From: Lepidodermella squamata
Lineage: Eukaryota; Gastrotricha
Length of the DNA stretch: 64,000 nt
NCBI GenBank assembly: GCA_047495785.1
Contig: JBLDXI010000013.1
Location: 1,302,001 to 1,366,000 of the forward strand
Direction of reading: 5' to 3'
The translations under genes were made by a program, and so were the position numbers. The notes beneath the pieces are model-generated. The model saw nothing but the letters and a program-made list of their open reading frames with translations. It ran no database searches and had not been told where the DNA came from. Below, one piece after another: positions 22,268 through 34,200 of the stretch (position 1 is its first letter; every line of letters begins with the position of its first letter).

Positions 22268-24577
22268 ATGGCCTCAACGGCCGGCTTCATAACGTCAACA
22301 ATAAAAGCCTTAACGAAAACAGGCGCTGCAGCGTTCAGCGGTAGAACAACAGCGGCGACAAAAGCCTCGGCTCAATTGATGCTCGGTAGCATATCACCGC
22401 GGTTGCTAAGCTCGACAACGCTGGCAATGGCCACCGCCAGCAGTCGTACAACAACCGAGCCGCCTGAAATACCCAAAAAGGTATGATAGCTGACTTTTTG
22501 TTCATCATCTCCGCATTACTTTTCGGATATTATTATTACTCATATATATAGCTGTTATCATCTCGTTTAATAATAGTATTATGTCGCTAAAACCGCTGTG
22601 CGTTTTATTTGAGCCGTGCGATGAGCAGCCAAGCGAGCCGGTTTGTATTTATTAGTTACAATAATCGCTGTCTTGTCATGAATGTATCGGCGACTCGAGT
22701 TGCCAGTTTCTGCTCTTGCGCTGTCTTCTTGCCTTATTATGCCGCTAAAGCGCGCGTGATGATGCTCCAAGCGCATTATCACCGCCACGTAAATATCTTA
22801 TAGGTTTACTACTGAGATGAGCAATAATGATAAGAAAAATAACAACAACACTGCGGCGATCTTGTACCTGCTGCTGTCTGCGCGTTCTGACTCATGCGCT
22901 GCGGCTCAAAAATATATTACAACAGCAATTAATTGATATACCCCGTTGATATGGCGATATAATGTAGCAACAACGTTTTTGCCGCCAGGCCACAGCTATT
23001 ATAGGAACTAATTATTACACGGTTTCTTCTTCTATCAGAAATAATGCGCAAACTTGGCCAAGTGGAAATTCAATTAAAAATTTGAATTACATGCTTGGAT
23101 TGTGATTGAATTTTCCAATTAATCTATTTCTAGGTTCTGAAGCCGCAAACAGTCGGAGACATTATTGCCTTCATTTCACTTACCCTCGGATCCTACCTCG
23201 TCGGAGCTTTACTCGCTATCGTTTTCAAGTAAGTTCCGGTCCCGAGTTATTTTCACTTCCGCATTGGTGCATGCGCTTGCTTTGCTTGCGTTCTGTGAGC
23301 GTGACCATTTTGCTATCCAAACAGCCAGTTTGGTGACACAGTTATATATAGCGCTGTGCATTTTTTTTAGGGAATTTAGCTCGATCTAAATTGCACCAGA
23401 CTTATGAACTACAACATTAATTTGCATATTACAGCCTGCACATATTTTTACAATTAAATGTTCATATTTTATCCGCGGGCAATTTCCATCAATTTTCTCG
23501 CGTCGTTATTATTAATTACAGCAAAATTCGTTTGCCGTAGCGGTCGCAAAATGAGGTTAAGATATGAAAAATTCAGAAATTTTGGGATGATCGAGCAATT
23601 CTATTAGTTTTTTCAAACCCATTGAGCGACGAATCTAACTAGCTGAAAGATGATTTTTTGCATAGTTATTTTGTAATTGACCTTAATTTGTTGTACTTTT
23701 TATTATTGCTAGAGCGTTGTTCAACTTCGTTCAAAGCAAATACCGTCGGAAAAGTAAAGCAATGATGAACACTCAGCAACAAAACCCACTGCTGGACCCT
23801 AATGGTCAAAATAATTCAGCTCGACGGCGATCATCAGGTATTAGCAATTCAAGCTCAAGCAGCGCTGGCTCAGGTACGCGTTGGCGCTTCGGCAATGCTG
23901 GCGACCAGCGGCGGCTGTCGACTATTTTCGAAGCAGCAGCTTACGAAGGCGACGAAAAAGCTGACGAGATGATCGTCCCGGTTCAGATGCCGCAGTCGTG
24001 TTATGCCGTTGCAAACCAGTCCTACGATTTGGTTGTCAAGTCGCCGCAGAGACAGTCGCAATACCAGCCAACGCCGGTTCCTGTTGTCAAGTTGCAGAAG
24101 CCACCTACCCCGGAAAGGTCGAGCCGAAGTCAGAGTCTAACTAGCAGCAGCTCGCTACCTATTTTAGTCCCATCCACTCGCCGGCCTAGTGACCAGACAT
24201 ACAGTCAGAACTTCCGAGAAGAGTACTTGCCTCCGAACCCTGAAATGGCGAGTAGCAGCCAAGAGCGCTTCCTTCCGCCCTTGCCACCACCACCTGTACC
24301 ACCACCGCCAGCTATGGTCCCACTTCGAAGCAATATTCAATATACCAACTATTGCCAGCCGACTACGGCAGTTCTGGTGCGGGGCCAGCCACCGGAGAAG
24401 CATTACCTGCCTTATTATCAGAACCAGCAGCAAATTATCCAGGCAGCTCTTCAACAGCATTATTACCAAAATTACCAACCGCCTTTGTACATAATTGGTA
24501 AGGAAAATTTTCACTGAATTAAGGCATTATTTCGTCTCATTTTTTCAGAGTGCTTCGGCGTTGGTGAGGATGTATAG
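22268..24577 (+). CDS. Single-pass membrane protein with Ser/Pro/Gln-rich cytoplasmic tail, family unknown
   Basis: Exons 22268-22480, 23134-23228, 23713-24497 and 24549-24577 give 373 aa; the introns (653, 484 and 51 nt) keep phase. The first exon is Ala/Thr/Ser-rich. The small second exon encodes the only clear membrane span (DIIAFISLTLGSYLVGALLAIV), followed by basic residues (KYRRKSK), so the N-terminus is probably outside. The tail is disordered, with Ser-rich and Pro-rich (LPPLPPPPVPPPP) runs, a Tyr/Gln-rich part and a short last exon ending GEDV, which could be a class III PDZ ligand. The last exon is supported only by good splice sites; reading through instead would end at IIGKENFH. 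The start has no cleavable signal peptide. The family is not recognised. Confidence 0.65.
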
Positions 24578-24715
24578 AAAACCCGCGGCTTTCGTTCACA
24601 AAAAGTATTGTTGCTTTATTGGCAAGTCTGAGAAACTTCAAGTGCGAATTTGCGACATTCATTCATATTATCATACTCAACAATTATCGTGCTAAATTAT
24701 GAAATTTCTCACTGA

Positions 24716-24721
24716 AATAAA
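24716..24721 (+). promoter_or_regulatory. Polyadenylation signal of the single-pass membrane protein gene
   Basis: AATAAA about 140 nt after the stop at 24577 and before the convergent Na+/K+-ATPase gene, whose stop is at 24835. Confidence 0.5.
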
Positions 24722-24834
24722 AGTCTCTAATTATTCAAGAGTCATGTCTAATATTCAAATATATCGAATTCGACTACAACATTGAAAGACACCAGAGAAC
24801 GAGATTGGCAGTATATATTATAAGTCCTTGAGCT

Positions 24835-27800
24835 TCAATAGTAAAGTTCTTTCGCGGCCCATGATTCCATGCCATACTTTCTCAAAGCCCATTTGCGACT
24901 CTCATCGTAGAGCAAAATCGCCAGGGAAAACGGCAGGGCTGGTAACCACCACGTGAACCTGAAATAAAATTCCACCTTAATATTTTCTATTCATCAATCA
25001 ATTCGATCTCTGACCTGAGAGGCTGCATGTTGAGCCCTTTATCCATACCAGGGCAGTAGGATAGGAAAGCGGCCAGGGCGGTTTCGAAGAAGAGAGCGAA
25101 GGTCATCTGGTGGTTGCGCATGCCCTGGTGGAACAGGGACAGACGACGGGTCTTGCAGATGAGCAAGTCGGTCCACTGCACGATGACGATCGACGCGAAG
25201 TAGGCAGTGTGGCAGGTGTATTCGAGACGCTTGCGCTGGTTGAACGTCCACTCCTGGCCGTAAGAATCCATCACGTCGTTGTAACCCTTAGCTTCCCACT
25301 GACTGCGTATGCCGAGTAGACGCCACGGCAGGAAGCCATTTTCGCCCATTATTGCGAATGTAACGAAAAATCCTGCCGCAGCCTGGATCATACCGATCTG
25401 CCCATAAGCCATTAGGATCAATTTATCGTTCACGAGTTTATCTCGCCCTGAATCACGTGGTTTCCGCTTCATTAGGTCAGATTCAGGCTGTTCGTAGGCA
25501 AGCGATATAGCTGGGACCATATCAGTCCCCAGATCAATGCAGAGGATCGTGATGGTTCCAAGGGCTTGGGGGACATCGAGGGTGATGAAAAACAAGAACG
25601 GGCTGATTTCAGGGATGTTTGACGTCAGAGTGTAAGCGATTGACTTCTTCAGATTGTCGAAGATCAGACGACCCTCTTCGACACCAGTAACGATCGAGGC
25701 GAAGTTGTCGTCGAGCAAGATCATGTCGGCGGCCTGTTTCGAGACATCCGACCCTGAAATTCCCATCGCTATACCGATATCGGCCTTCTTTAAGGCGGGT
25801 GAGTCGTTCACCCCGTCACCTGTTACCGCGACAATAGCACCCTGTCGCTGACACCCTTCGACTATCAACAGCTTTTGTTGAGGACTCGTTCTCGCGAAAA
25901 CGATTTCGCCATGCGTTTTTAGAAGTAGGTCAAGGTCTTCAGGTGACATTTCGCGCAGCTGCGATCCTCGAACTACAGCAGCTTCGGCTTCGTTCGGGTT
26001 CACCTGGGCGACAGGAATGCCTCTTCTCAGCGCAATGTCTTCAACAGTTTCTGATTCTGGGCTTATTATCCCGACAGATTTCGCGATAGCTTTCGCGGTG
26101 ATCGGGTGGTCGCCAGTGACCATGATAACGCGAATACCGGCAGATCGGCATTTCGCAACCGCATCTGGCACGCCGGGTCGGGGCGGATCGATCATTGACA
26201 TCAGTCCAACAAAACACAGATCTTTCAATGGGAAATTCGGATTCTCAGCGTCAAATTCGAAGTCTTTCGGGAATTTATCTTCAGGTAGACGAAGATGGCA
26301 GAACCCCAAAACCCTGAAAATTGCATGAAATTACAGTAAAAAGTGAGGTTAAAAGTTAGCGGCAAACCTTTCTCCAAGTCCTCCTAGCAGCAGGCAAGCT
26401 TCGTTGAACATTTTCTTCTCCCGATCTCCGAGCGGCATTTCTTCGCCATTAATCAAAATCGTCGACGATCGCTCTAAAATTCGCTCAGGCGCGCCCTTCA
26501 TCGCCAGCAAAAACCTTTTATCCTCGATTTCATCCGACGCCGGTTCATGAATCGACAGTTGAAACTTGTTGACGCTGTTGAACGGAATTTCCATTCGCTT
26601 TGGCCAGACTTTACGAAACGCGTCAACATTGCCGTTAGCCATCTCGCAGCACTTGAGCAGCGCTGATTCCGAGCCGTCGCCGATACATTCGCGCTTTAAA
26701 ATCGGAATTTTCAGCTGATTTTGCTTGAACACCGCCCGGTTGCACAGCATAGCTATGCGGCTCAGTTCACTCCAACCGCTTTCTTTCATGTAGCCGGACT
26801 CAGTCTGCGGCTTGAATGGATCCACCTCAAAAACGCGTCCGTTAAACCACATGTGAGCGACCGTCATTCTATTTTGCGTCAGAGTTCCAGTTTTATCCGA
26901 ACAGATCGTTGAAGTCGATCCCAATGTTTCAACAGCTTCGAGATGTTTAACCAAACAATTCTTCCGGGCCATTCGTTTCGCGGTTAAGGTCAAGCAAACC
27001 GTAACAGTGGCCAGCAAGCCTTCAGGGACATTAGCAACAATAATCCCGATAAGAAAAATCGTCGCGTCAAGCCAGTAGTAGCCGAGAATGAACGCAATTA
27101 TGAAGAACGCAACGCCTAGGAATATGGCAAACCCCGTTATAATGCGGATAAAATGCTCGATTTCGATAGCAATCGGCGTCTTCCCCATATTCAACGACGC
27201 TGTTAACTGCGCGATGCCGCCCATGAACGTTCGATCGCCAGTTAGCACCACAACCCCAATGGCGGTTCCTTCGATAGCGTTTGTTGAGAAAAACGCGATA
27301 TTTTTCGTCTCGAGTGGGCTTTCCGATGTGCAAACGGGTGTTCGAGCTTGCGGTTCGGATTCGCCGGTCAGCGATGAATTGTCCACCTTAAAGCCGCGCG
27401 ATTCCAATATGCGAACATCTGCCGGGATGCGATCACCGCCCTTCAAAACAACGAGATCGCCTAGCACTAGTTCTTCTACTCGAATTACAGATTCGACCCC
27501 TTCGCGGATAACTGTCGTGTTTTGGGGGACAAATTTCATGAATGAGTCCATTGTCCGCGACGTTTTCGCCTCCTGATAATAGCCGAAACACCCGGTTAGG
27601 AATATGACAATCGCCAGGGTGACCCCCAGGTACAAATTATCCTCCGGAGGCTGTTCGTAGGTCGAATATTGGATCGAGTAGGCTATGAAGCAAAGCAGTG
27701 ATCCGGTCCATAGCAACATTGCGAAGCCTCCGAACATATTTTTGCAAAATTTCACCCATTCCGGGGTCGTCGGGGGCGGGGTGAGTTGGTTAGGCCCATG

Positions 27801-28112
27801 AGCAAGCAGTAGCTCTCTGGCTCTTGTATGAGAGTGACCCTGGGAGGTGAATAAAAAAACGTGAAAATTTCAGGTGAGATAATTAATAAAAACCTTCTTG
27901 AGATCGACGGCGAAGCGTTGACACAATTCATCGAGTGCGATGATGTGCACGTCAGTATTTATTTCTCGCTTCAAATCTTCTAAGTTGCGCTGTTGTTTGC
28001 CACCACGAAAACGCTGCCGTAGCTGGTCTGTGAAGCTTTCATTTCGTGGCAGGCCTCCAGCGGTGCGCTTTGCGTGGCCGCCGAGCATTGGCTGACTCTC
28101 GCCCGGGGGCAT
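24835..28112 (-). CDS. ATP1A: Na+/K+-ATPase alpha subunit, paralogue 1
   Basis: Exons 28112-27894, 27839-26368, 26313-25015 and 24958-24835 give 1037 aa. This is a P2C-type P-ATPase that exports 3 Na+ and imports 2 K+ per ATP across the plasma membrane with a beta subunit. Seen: TGES (actuator), CSDKTGT (phosphorylated Asp), MKGAPERIL (nucleotide binding), [15 protein letters not shown] (hinge), cation-site residues in [14 protein letters not shown] and [12 protein letters not shown], and a C-terminus LYY matching the ETYY tail. The M1-M2 loop keeps the Gln and Asn equivalent to mammalian Q111/N122, which suggests ouabain sensitivity. Its own 54-nt intron after GLGER is absent from paralogue 2. 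Parts of exon 3 are nearly identical to paralogue 2 at the DNA level. Confidence 0.96.
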
Positions 28113-31100
28113 TGCTCAACAAACACGACAGGTAGGTATTATTTGCGACGGCAGGAAAATTTTAAACAAAAGTGCAACAAATTTTCTTGTTTCTCTTCTC
28201 TCTCGCTTTCGAGTGAGTGTGACGACGTGTGCTGAGGGATAGGTGCAAACTCGGGCAACGCTTGCTGTCAAGCCGCACTCACACCTTGTCATCTGCGGAA
28301 CCGCCCTCGTGCAATTTTTGACAGTGACATGAATTACCGCTGACAGGTACCACATCGGCATTATAGTCTCTGCATCTCTTCATAATTATTTTCGCCAATT
28401 TTCAACTCCTCCTGGTGCCACAACTATAATGGAAGAAATAAATGGTAAGTATTTCCTTTTTTTATATCGACGATGATTTTAGTTTTCAACACTTCAATGA
28501 GCCAATTACTTTGCGGAGGTATACTTAACCATAACGTGGTATATCATTATTAGTCTGTCTGTGATAAAGAGCGGTATCGATAACACAATCTTCGATCTCC
28601 ACTCAGACAAAATCAACCAGCTCTTTTTATGGCGGCGCCATATTATGATATATGATTTTGCGCTGCTGATAATGCAATGTTCTCATCCGCGTAGTTTGAT
28701 TTCTTTATAATATTCTAGACAGAATGGGTACGGCACTTTCTATTGCTATTTTATCTCTCTAAATTATGTCTTATATTCCTGCTGTGCATCTGCATGATTG
28801 TTCTAAGCCCTCGCCATGCTCGCCCGACGTCTACTATACAAGCATGTGAAGATATTCATAAATCTATATAAATAAGTATATACGGGAGCATCGATAGCCT
28901 CAAATCGCGCGCCAATGTTTTATATTGCGTTACTAACATACATTTTCTATGAAAGAAAAAGGAAAGAACCAAGAATATTACATCGCACGTGAGAAAATCA
29001 GTGTAAGCGGCGGCGAGCAGGAAATGAAACTATAACTAAAAGCGAACGGGCGGAATCGCGCGCACTATAATATTCGTCTGGCAGTTCTTATCAGCGCCTA
29101 GGCATCTAAGCTGCATTGAAAAGAAATGCAAATACGTTCAGCTGCCATTTTATTATTATTATTATTATTATTACTATATAGCCGCATTCAGATTTAGACG
29201 AAAAACCACTGTAGTGAGAAAATGCGCCTGTTTTCGCATCGCTAGAGCAACCGCGCAGACAGCATCCGCAGCAGCAGCAGCAGTTCGTGCTATAATAAAA
29301 AAAAAGAAAAAAATTGTGAACGAAATGAACACATCAATTGAAAAATTCTATAAAAAACAGACAGAAAATTCAAATTTTAAATTCTTTGGTTTTATTATTT
29401 TACAATCATCAACTATAATATGTTCATATCATTTCAACAAGCTATATAGTATCCATAATTATTTGTTTATATATATATCCAGTCACGAAATGAATGCGTA
29501 GCTTTGAACTCTTGGTTGACGAAGTATGCCCCAATTACATACGCGTATCATAAACGAATCCTTGAAGACTATAACAAAACGACATAGACAATATTCAGCG
29601 TAATTTATATAGACTTTAAATCAATAATAATAATGTATAGCGCAACGCATAGCCCTCATCAGCGAACTTAAAGTTGAAGAACAAGATAGCGTTTAACGTG
29701 ACATATTTTATGTACAAGTAACACAATGGAGGAAATTTCTCGAAAAAGGTGTGTTTGCTGTTTGCTCTCAGTTTTTTGACGCTTCACCTAGTTACGACGC
29801 TCTTGAATCAACAAAAAAGCTGCTTCGATAAAACATCAGATAAACGCACTGTTCCATGAATTTATTCGAAGTAATTTTAGGTAATTTACATATTTATATA
29901 GTAGATGATTTACCTATAATTAAGATATAACCACGTGAAAAGCCGAAAAAGAAGAATGAACAAGAAGGACAACGCAGCATATCTTGAAGAGCGCGAGAAG
30001 AGAATATTGAATATTATATAATTTCATGCCTAAAGACGCCAGTAATGACCATCTCTAGCTTTCTTGAAACGTAAACGCAAACACAAACATGATGGCAGAG
30101 AAAAAGCCGCTGAACAACTGATTTCACTTGTTCAATTATTGTTATTGTTATTGACGAATATTCTCGTAGTGGGACACGGAAAATAAGGTAGGAGCAATTT
30201 GTTTTATCAATATTTGTCATAATTCATCAACCGAAGATGGCGAGTTCTTCTTTATAAATTTCATCTATCATCTTTCCACTCTTCATACTTGAAACCGGAC
30301 GAAAAATAAGGATGAAAATACAAAATCATGCTAAACATATGTTGTAGGTCTCTCTCTCTAAAGCATATTTCAGTGTATACAAAGAAAGTGGTGTGCCTTT
30401 GGTGAACGGCAGAGAGAAGAAGATGAAGAAACCAGCGTGAATAGGCGTGCACTACTTCGTTTTGCTTCGCGCTGAAAATAAACTGAAATCACTGTCCAAC
30501 AAAGATGATACGATAGTAGCTTTATTATTATCATTTTTACTTTGATACATACATAGATACTGATGCGTTTGCCAGTCCGGGCACTTTTACAGTGAATCAC
30601 AACAAAATTTAGACATACTATGACATTAGTGACTACTCGTTCCGCTGTTCTTCTCGTTCAGTCGCGCAACAACCCCAATCTCCAATGGTTTCTCCTCTCG
30701 TCACTTTACTCAATCAACAATTTCAAAATTAGAACGCACTAGATTGACCACAGGCCGATAATAGTAACCAGTATGTACATCAAAGTGCAGGCAGTAGTTG
30801 GTTTAGTTGCGGACGATGGCGATCGCGGTGAAGTAAAGTTATGTACAAAGAAAATATTCAAAAATCGCACGTGGAAACAGTCCGTAGTCAATTATTTTAC
30901 GATTTTGAGGTAATGGATAATGGATAATGGTTTGTCAACAATTGTAATTTCGACTTCGAAAAGTTCCTAGTAACATGAATTGTTGTCTAATAAGATCGAT
31001 CTGACGGGTATGACAAGTTTCGAATGACATCTTTTGAAGTCAACATCACCTAAATTTAGAAGCTATCGTCGGTCACATAGTAGGATGTAGGGGCGAGACT

Positions 31101-31291
31101 TTTAATATTAATTTTGTACAACAGCTAAATCAGCAGCTGCACTGCCGATCATGGGCGCGTGAAGCTTATAACAGTCAAATTTGTAGTTCTTCATTATCAT
31201 CATCATCAAAAAGGAGAAAAGTTAGTCCTTTATCAAGTTTGATGAAATTTCGTGAAACAGTTGATAGATAAAGTTCCATATTATATATAGT
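28113..31291. other. Intergenic between the two ATPase genes
   Basis: About 3.2 kb of AT-rich DNA that must hold the promoter of ATPase paralogue 1 and the 3' UTR of paralogue 2. It contains a (TTA)n microsatellite near 29151-29173 and short GA-rich and CA-rich runs. No convincing gene is seen; the 95-codon frame at 29214-29501 is low-complexity. Confidence 0.5.
29151..29173. repeat. (TTA)n microsatellite
   Basis: About seven uninterrupted TTA/TAT units. Confidence 0.8.
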
Positions 31292-34200
31292 TTAGTAGTA
31301 TGTCTCGCGCGCCACCCACGAATTCATGCCTCGCCTTCTCAGCGTCAGCTTACGGCATTCATCGTAAAGGAGGATCGCCAGGGAGAATGGCAGTGCAGGG
31401 AGCCACCAGGTAAACCTAAACAAATCCACCTTAAAAATAGTCAACTCAACAATTTGCTGAATCACTCACCTGAGCGGTTGCATGTTAAGACCCTTGTCCA
31501 TGCCTGGGCAGTAGGACATGAAGGCAGCAAGGGCAGTTTCGAAGAAGAGAGCGAAGGTCATCTGGTGGTTGCGCATGCCCTGGTGGAACAGGGACAGACG
31601 ACGGGTCTTGCAGATGAGCAAGTCGGTCCACTGCACGATGACGATCGACGCGAAGTAGGCAGTGTGGCAGGTGTATTCGAGACGTTTGCGCTGGTTGAAC
31701 GTCCATTCCTGGCCATACGAGTCAGTGACATCGTTCAGGCCCTTGGCTTCCCATTCGGCACGGATGCCAAGCAGGCGGTTTGGCAAGAATCCGTTCTCAC
31801 CCATGATGACAAAGGTGACGAAGAAGCCAGACGCGGCTTGGATCATACCGATCTGGCCGTACGCCATCGAAATGAGCTTGTCGTTGACAAGTTTGTCACG
31901 GCCAGAATCACGAGGTTTGCGCTTCATCAAGTCGGACTCGGCTTGTTCGTAGGCAAGCGAGATGGCAGGGACCATGTCAGTACCCAAATCGATACACAAG
32001 ATAGTGATGGTACCGAGGGCCTGAGGGATGTTCAGAGTGATGAAAAACAAGAACGGGCTGATTTCAGGGATGTTCGAGGTCAGAGTATAGGCGATGGACT
32101 TCTTCAAATTATCGAAGATCAGACGACCCTCTTCGACACCAGTAACGATCGAGGCGAAGTTGTCGTCGAGCAAGATCATGTCGGCGGCCTGTTTCGAGAC
32201 ATCAGAACCGGCGATACCCATGGCAATACCGATATCGGCCTTCTTCAGGGCAGGCGAGTCGTTGACACCATCACCGGTTACGGCGACGATGGCACCACCA
32301 CGCTGGCAGCCTTCGACGATGATCAGCTTCTGTTGCGGCGAGGTACGGGCGAATACGATTTCCGGATGAACACGGAGGAAGTCGTCAAGCTGAGCAGCGC
32401 TCATTTCACGCAGTTCGGAGCCGTGGATAACAGCGGCGCGAGCCTCTTTCGGGTCAACTTGCGAAACCTGGATTCCCTTGCGCATAGCAATGTCCTCAAC
32501 AGTCTCAGAACCGTCCGAGATGATACCGACCGACTTGGCAATAGCCTTGGCAGTGATGGGGTGATCACCAGTGACCATGATAACGCGAATACCGGCAGAG
32601 CGGCACTTGGCGACGGCGTCAGGGACACCGGGGCGAGGCGGGTCGATCATGGACATGAGGCCGACGAAGCGGAGTCCGGACAGAGGGAAGTTGACGTTTT
32701 CACCATCGAACTGGAAGCCTGGCGGGAACTTGTCCAGCGGCAGGCGGTAGTCACAGAAACCAAGCACACGCTCGCCGAGGCCTCCGAGTTCGAGGTAGGC
32801 ATCGTTGAACAGCTTCTTCTCCTTCTCGCCCAACGGAATTTCCTGGCCGTTGATCAACATGGTCGCCGAGCGTTCGAGGATGCGTTCAGGGGCTCCCTTC
32901 ATCGCGAGGATGTAGCGCTTGTCTGGGTCATTGCCCGGCGAGTGGATCGAGACCTGGAACTTGTTGACTGAGTTGAACGGGATTTCGATGACCTTCGGGA
33001 ACTGCTTGCGGTAGTTGTCGACGTTGCGGCAGGCGAGCTCGCAGCACTTCAGAAGCGCAGATTCAGAGCCGTCACCGATGCACTCACGCTTGAGAACGGG
33101 CAGGTTATCCTGGTTGGGCTTGAACACGGCGCGGTTGCATAACATGGCGACGCGGGACAGTGCTTTCCAGCCCTCTTCCTCCGACGAGTACTCAGCAGTA
33201 GATTGGTCTTCGCTCGTGTCAGCCTCGTAAACCATGCCGTTGAACCACATGTGAGCGACCGTCATGCGATTTTGCGTCAGCGTGCCGGTCTTATCCGAGC
33301 AGATGGTCGAGGTGGAGCCCAGGGTTTCGACGGCTTCCAAGTGCTTGACAAGGCAGTTCTTCTTGGCCATACGTTTCGCGGTCAGGGTCAGGCACACAGT
33401 GACGGTGGCCAGCAGACCTTCGGGTACGTTAGCGACGATGATACCGATAAGGAAAATCGTGGCGTCGAGCCAGAAGTAGCCGAGGATGAACGCGATGACG
33501 AAGAACGAAACACCGAGGAAAACGGCGACGCCGGTGATGATGTGGATGAAATGCTCGATTTCGCGGGCAATAGGCGTCTGGCCCATCTCGAGGCTGGCGG
33601 CCAGCTGAGCGATACCACCCATGAAAGTTTTATCACCAGTCAACACGACCATGGCAGTACAAGTGCCCTCGACGGCGTTGGTCGAGAAGAAAGCCAGGTT
33701 ACGAGTCTCAAGAGGCGAGTCGTTGGTGCAGTCGGGCGAGCGGCTCTGCGGCTCAGACTCACCGGTGAGCGATGAGTTGTCCACCTTAAAACCGTGCGCT
33801 TCCAGAATTCTCACGTCTGCCGGTATACGATCTCCTCCTTTTATTACCACGATGTCGCCGAGGACGAGGTCCTCGACGTGGATGGTCTGTTGGACACCCT
33901 CGCGGATAACAGTCGTGTTCTGCGGCATAAATTTCAAAAACGAGTCCATGATACGCGACGATTTCGCCTCCTGGTAGTAACCGAAACAGCCGGTTAAGAA
34001 AATGACACCGCCGAGAGCGATGCCCAGGTAGAGATTATCCTGAGGAGGTTCTTCGTACGCCGTGTACTGAATACCATACGCGACGAAACATAGCACCGAG
34101 CCGATCCACAGCAACATGGCGAAACCGCCGAACATGTTCTTGCAGAACTTGACCCATTCGGGTGTAGTTGGCGGGGGCGTCAGTTCATTTGGACCATCAC

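Noticed and set aside
31454-32971. 505-codon open frame on the plus strand
   Set aside because: It lies antisense to exon 3 of ATPase paralogue 2. The sense frame has all P-type ATPase motifs; the antisense frame is open because of the strong GC3 codon bias.
33203-33775. 190-codon plus-strand frame
   Set aside because: Also antisense to the ATPase; no motif or independent splice structure.
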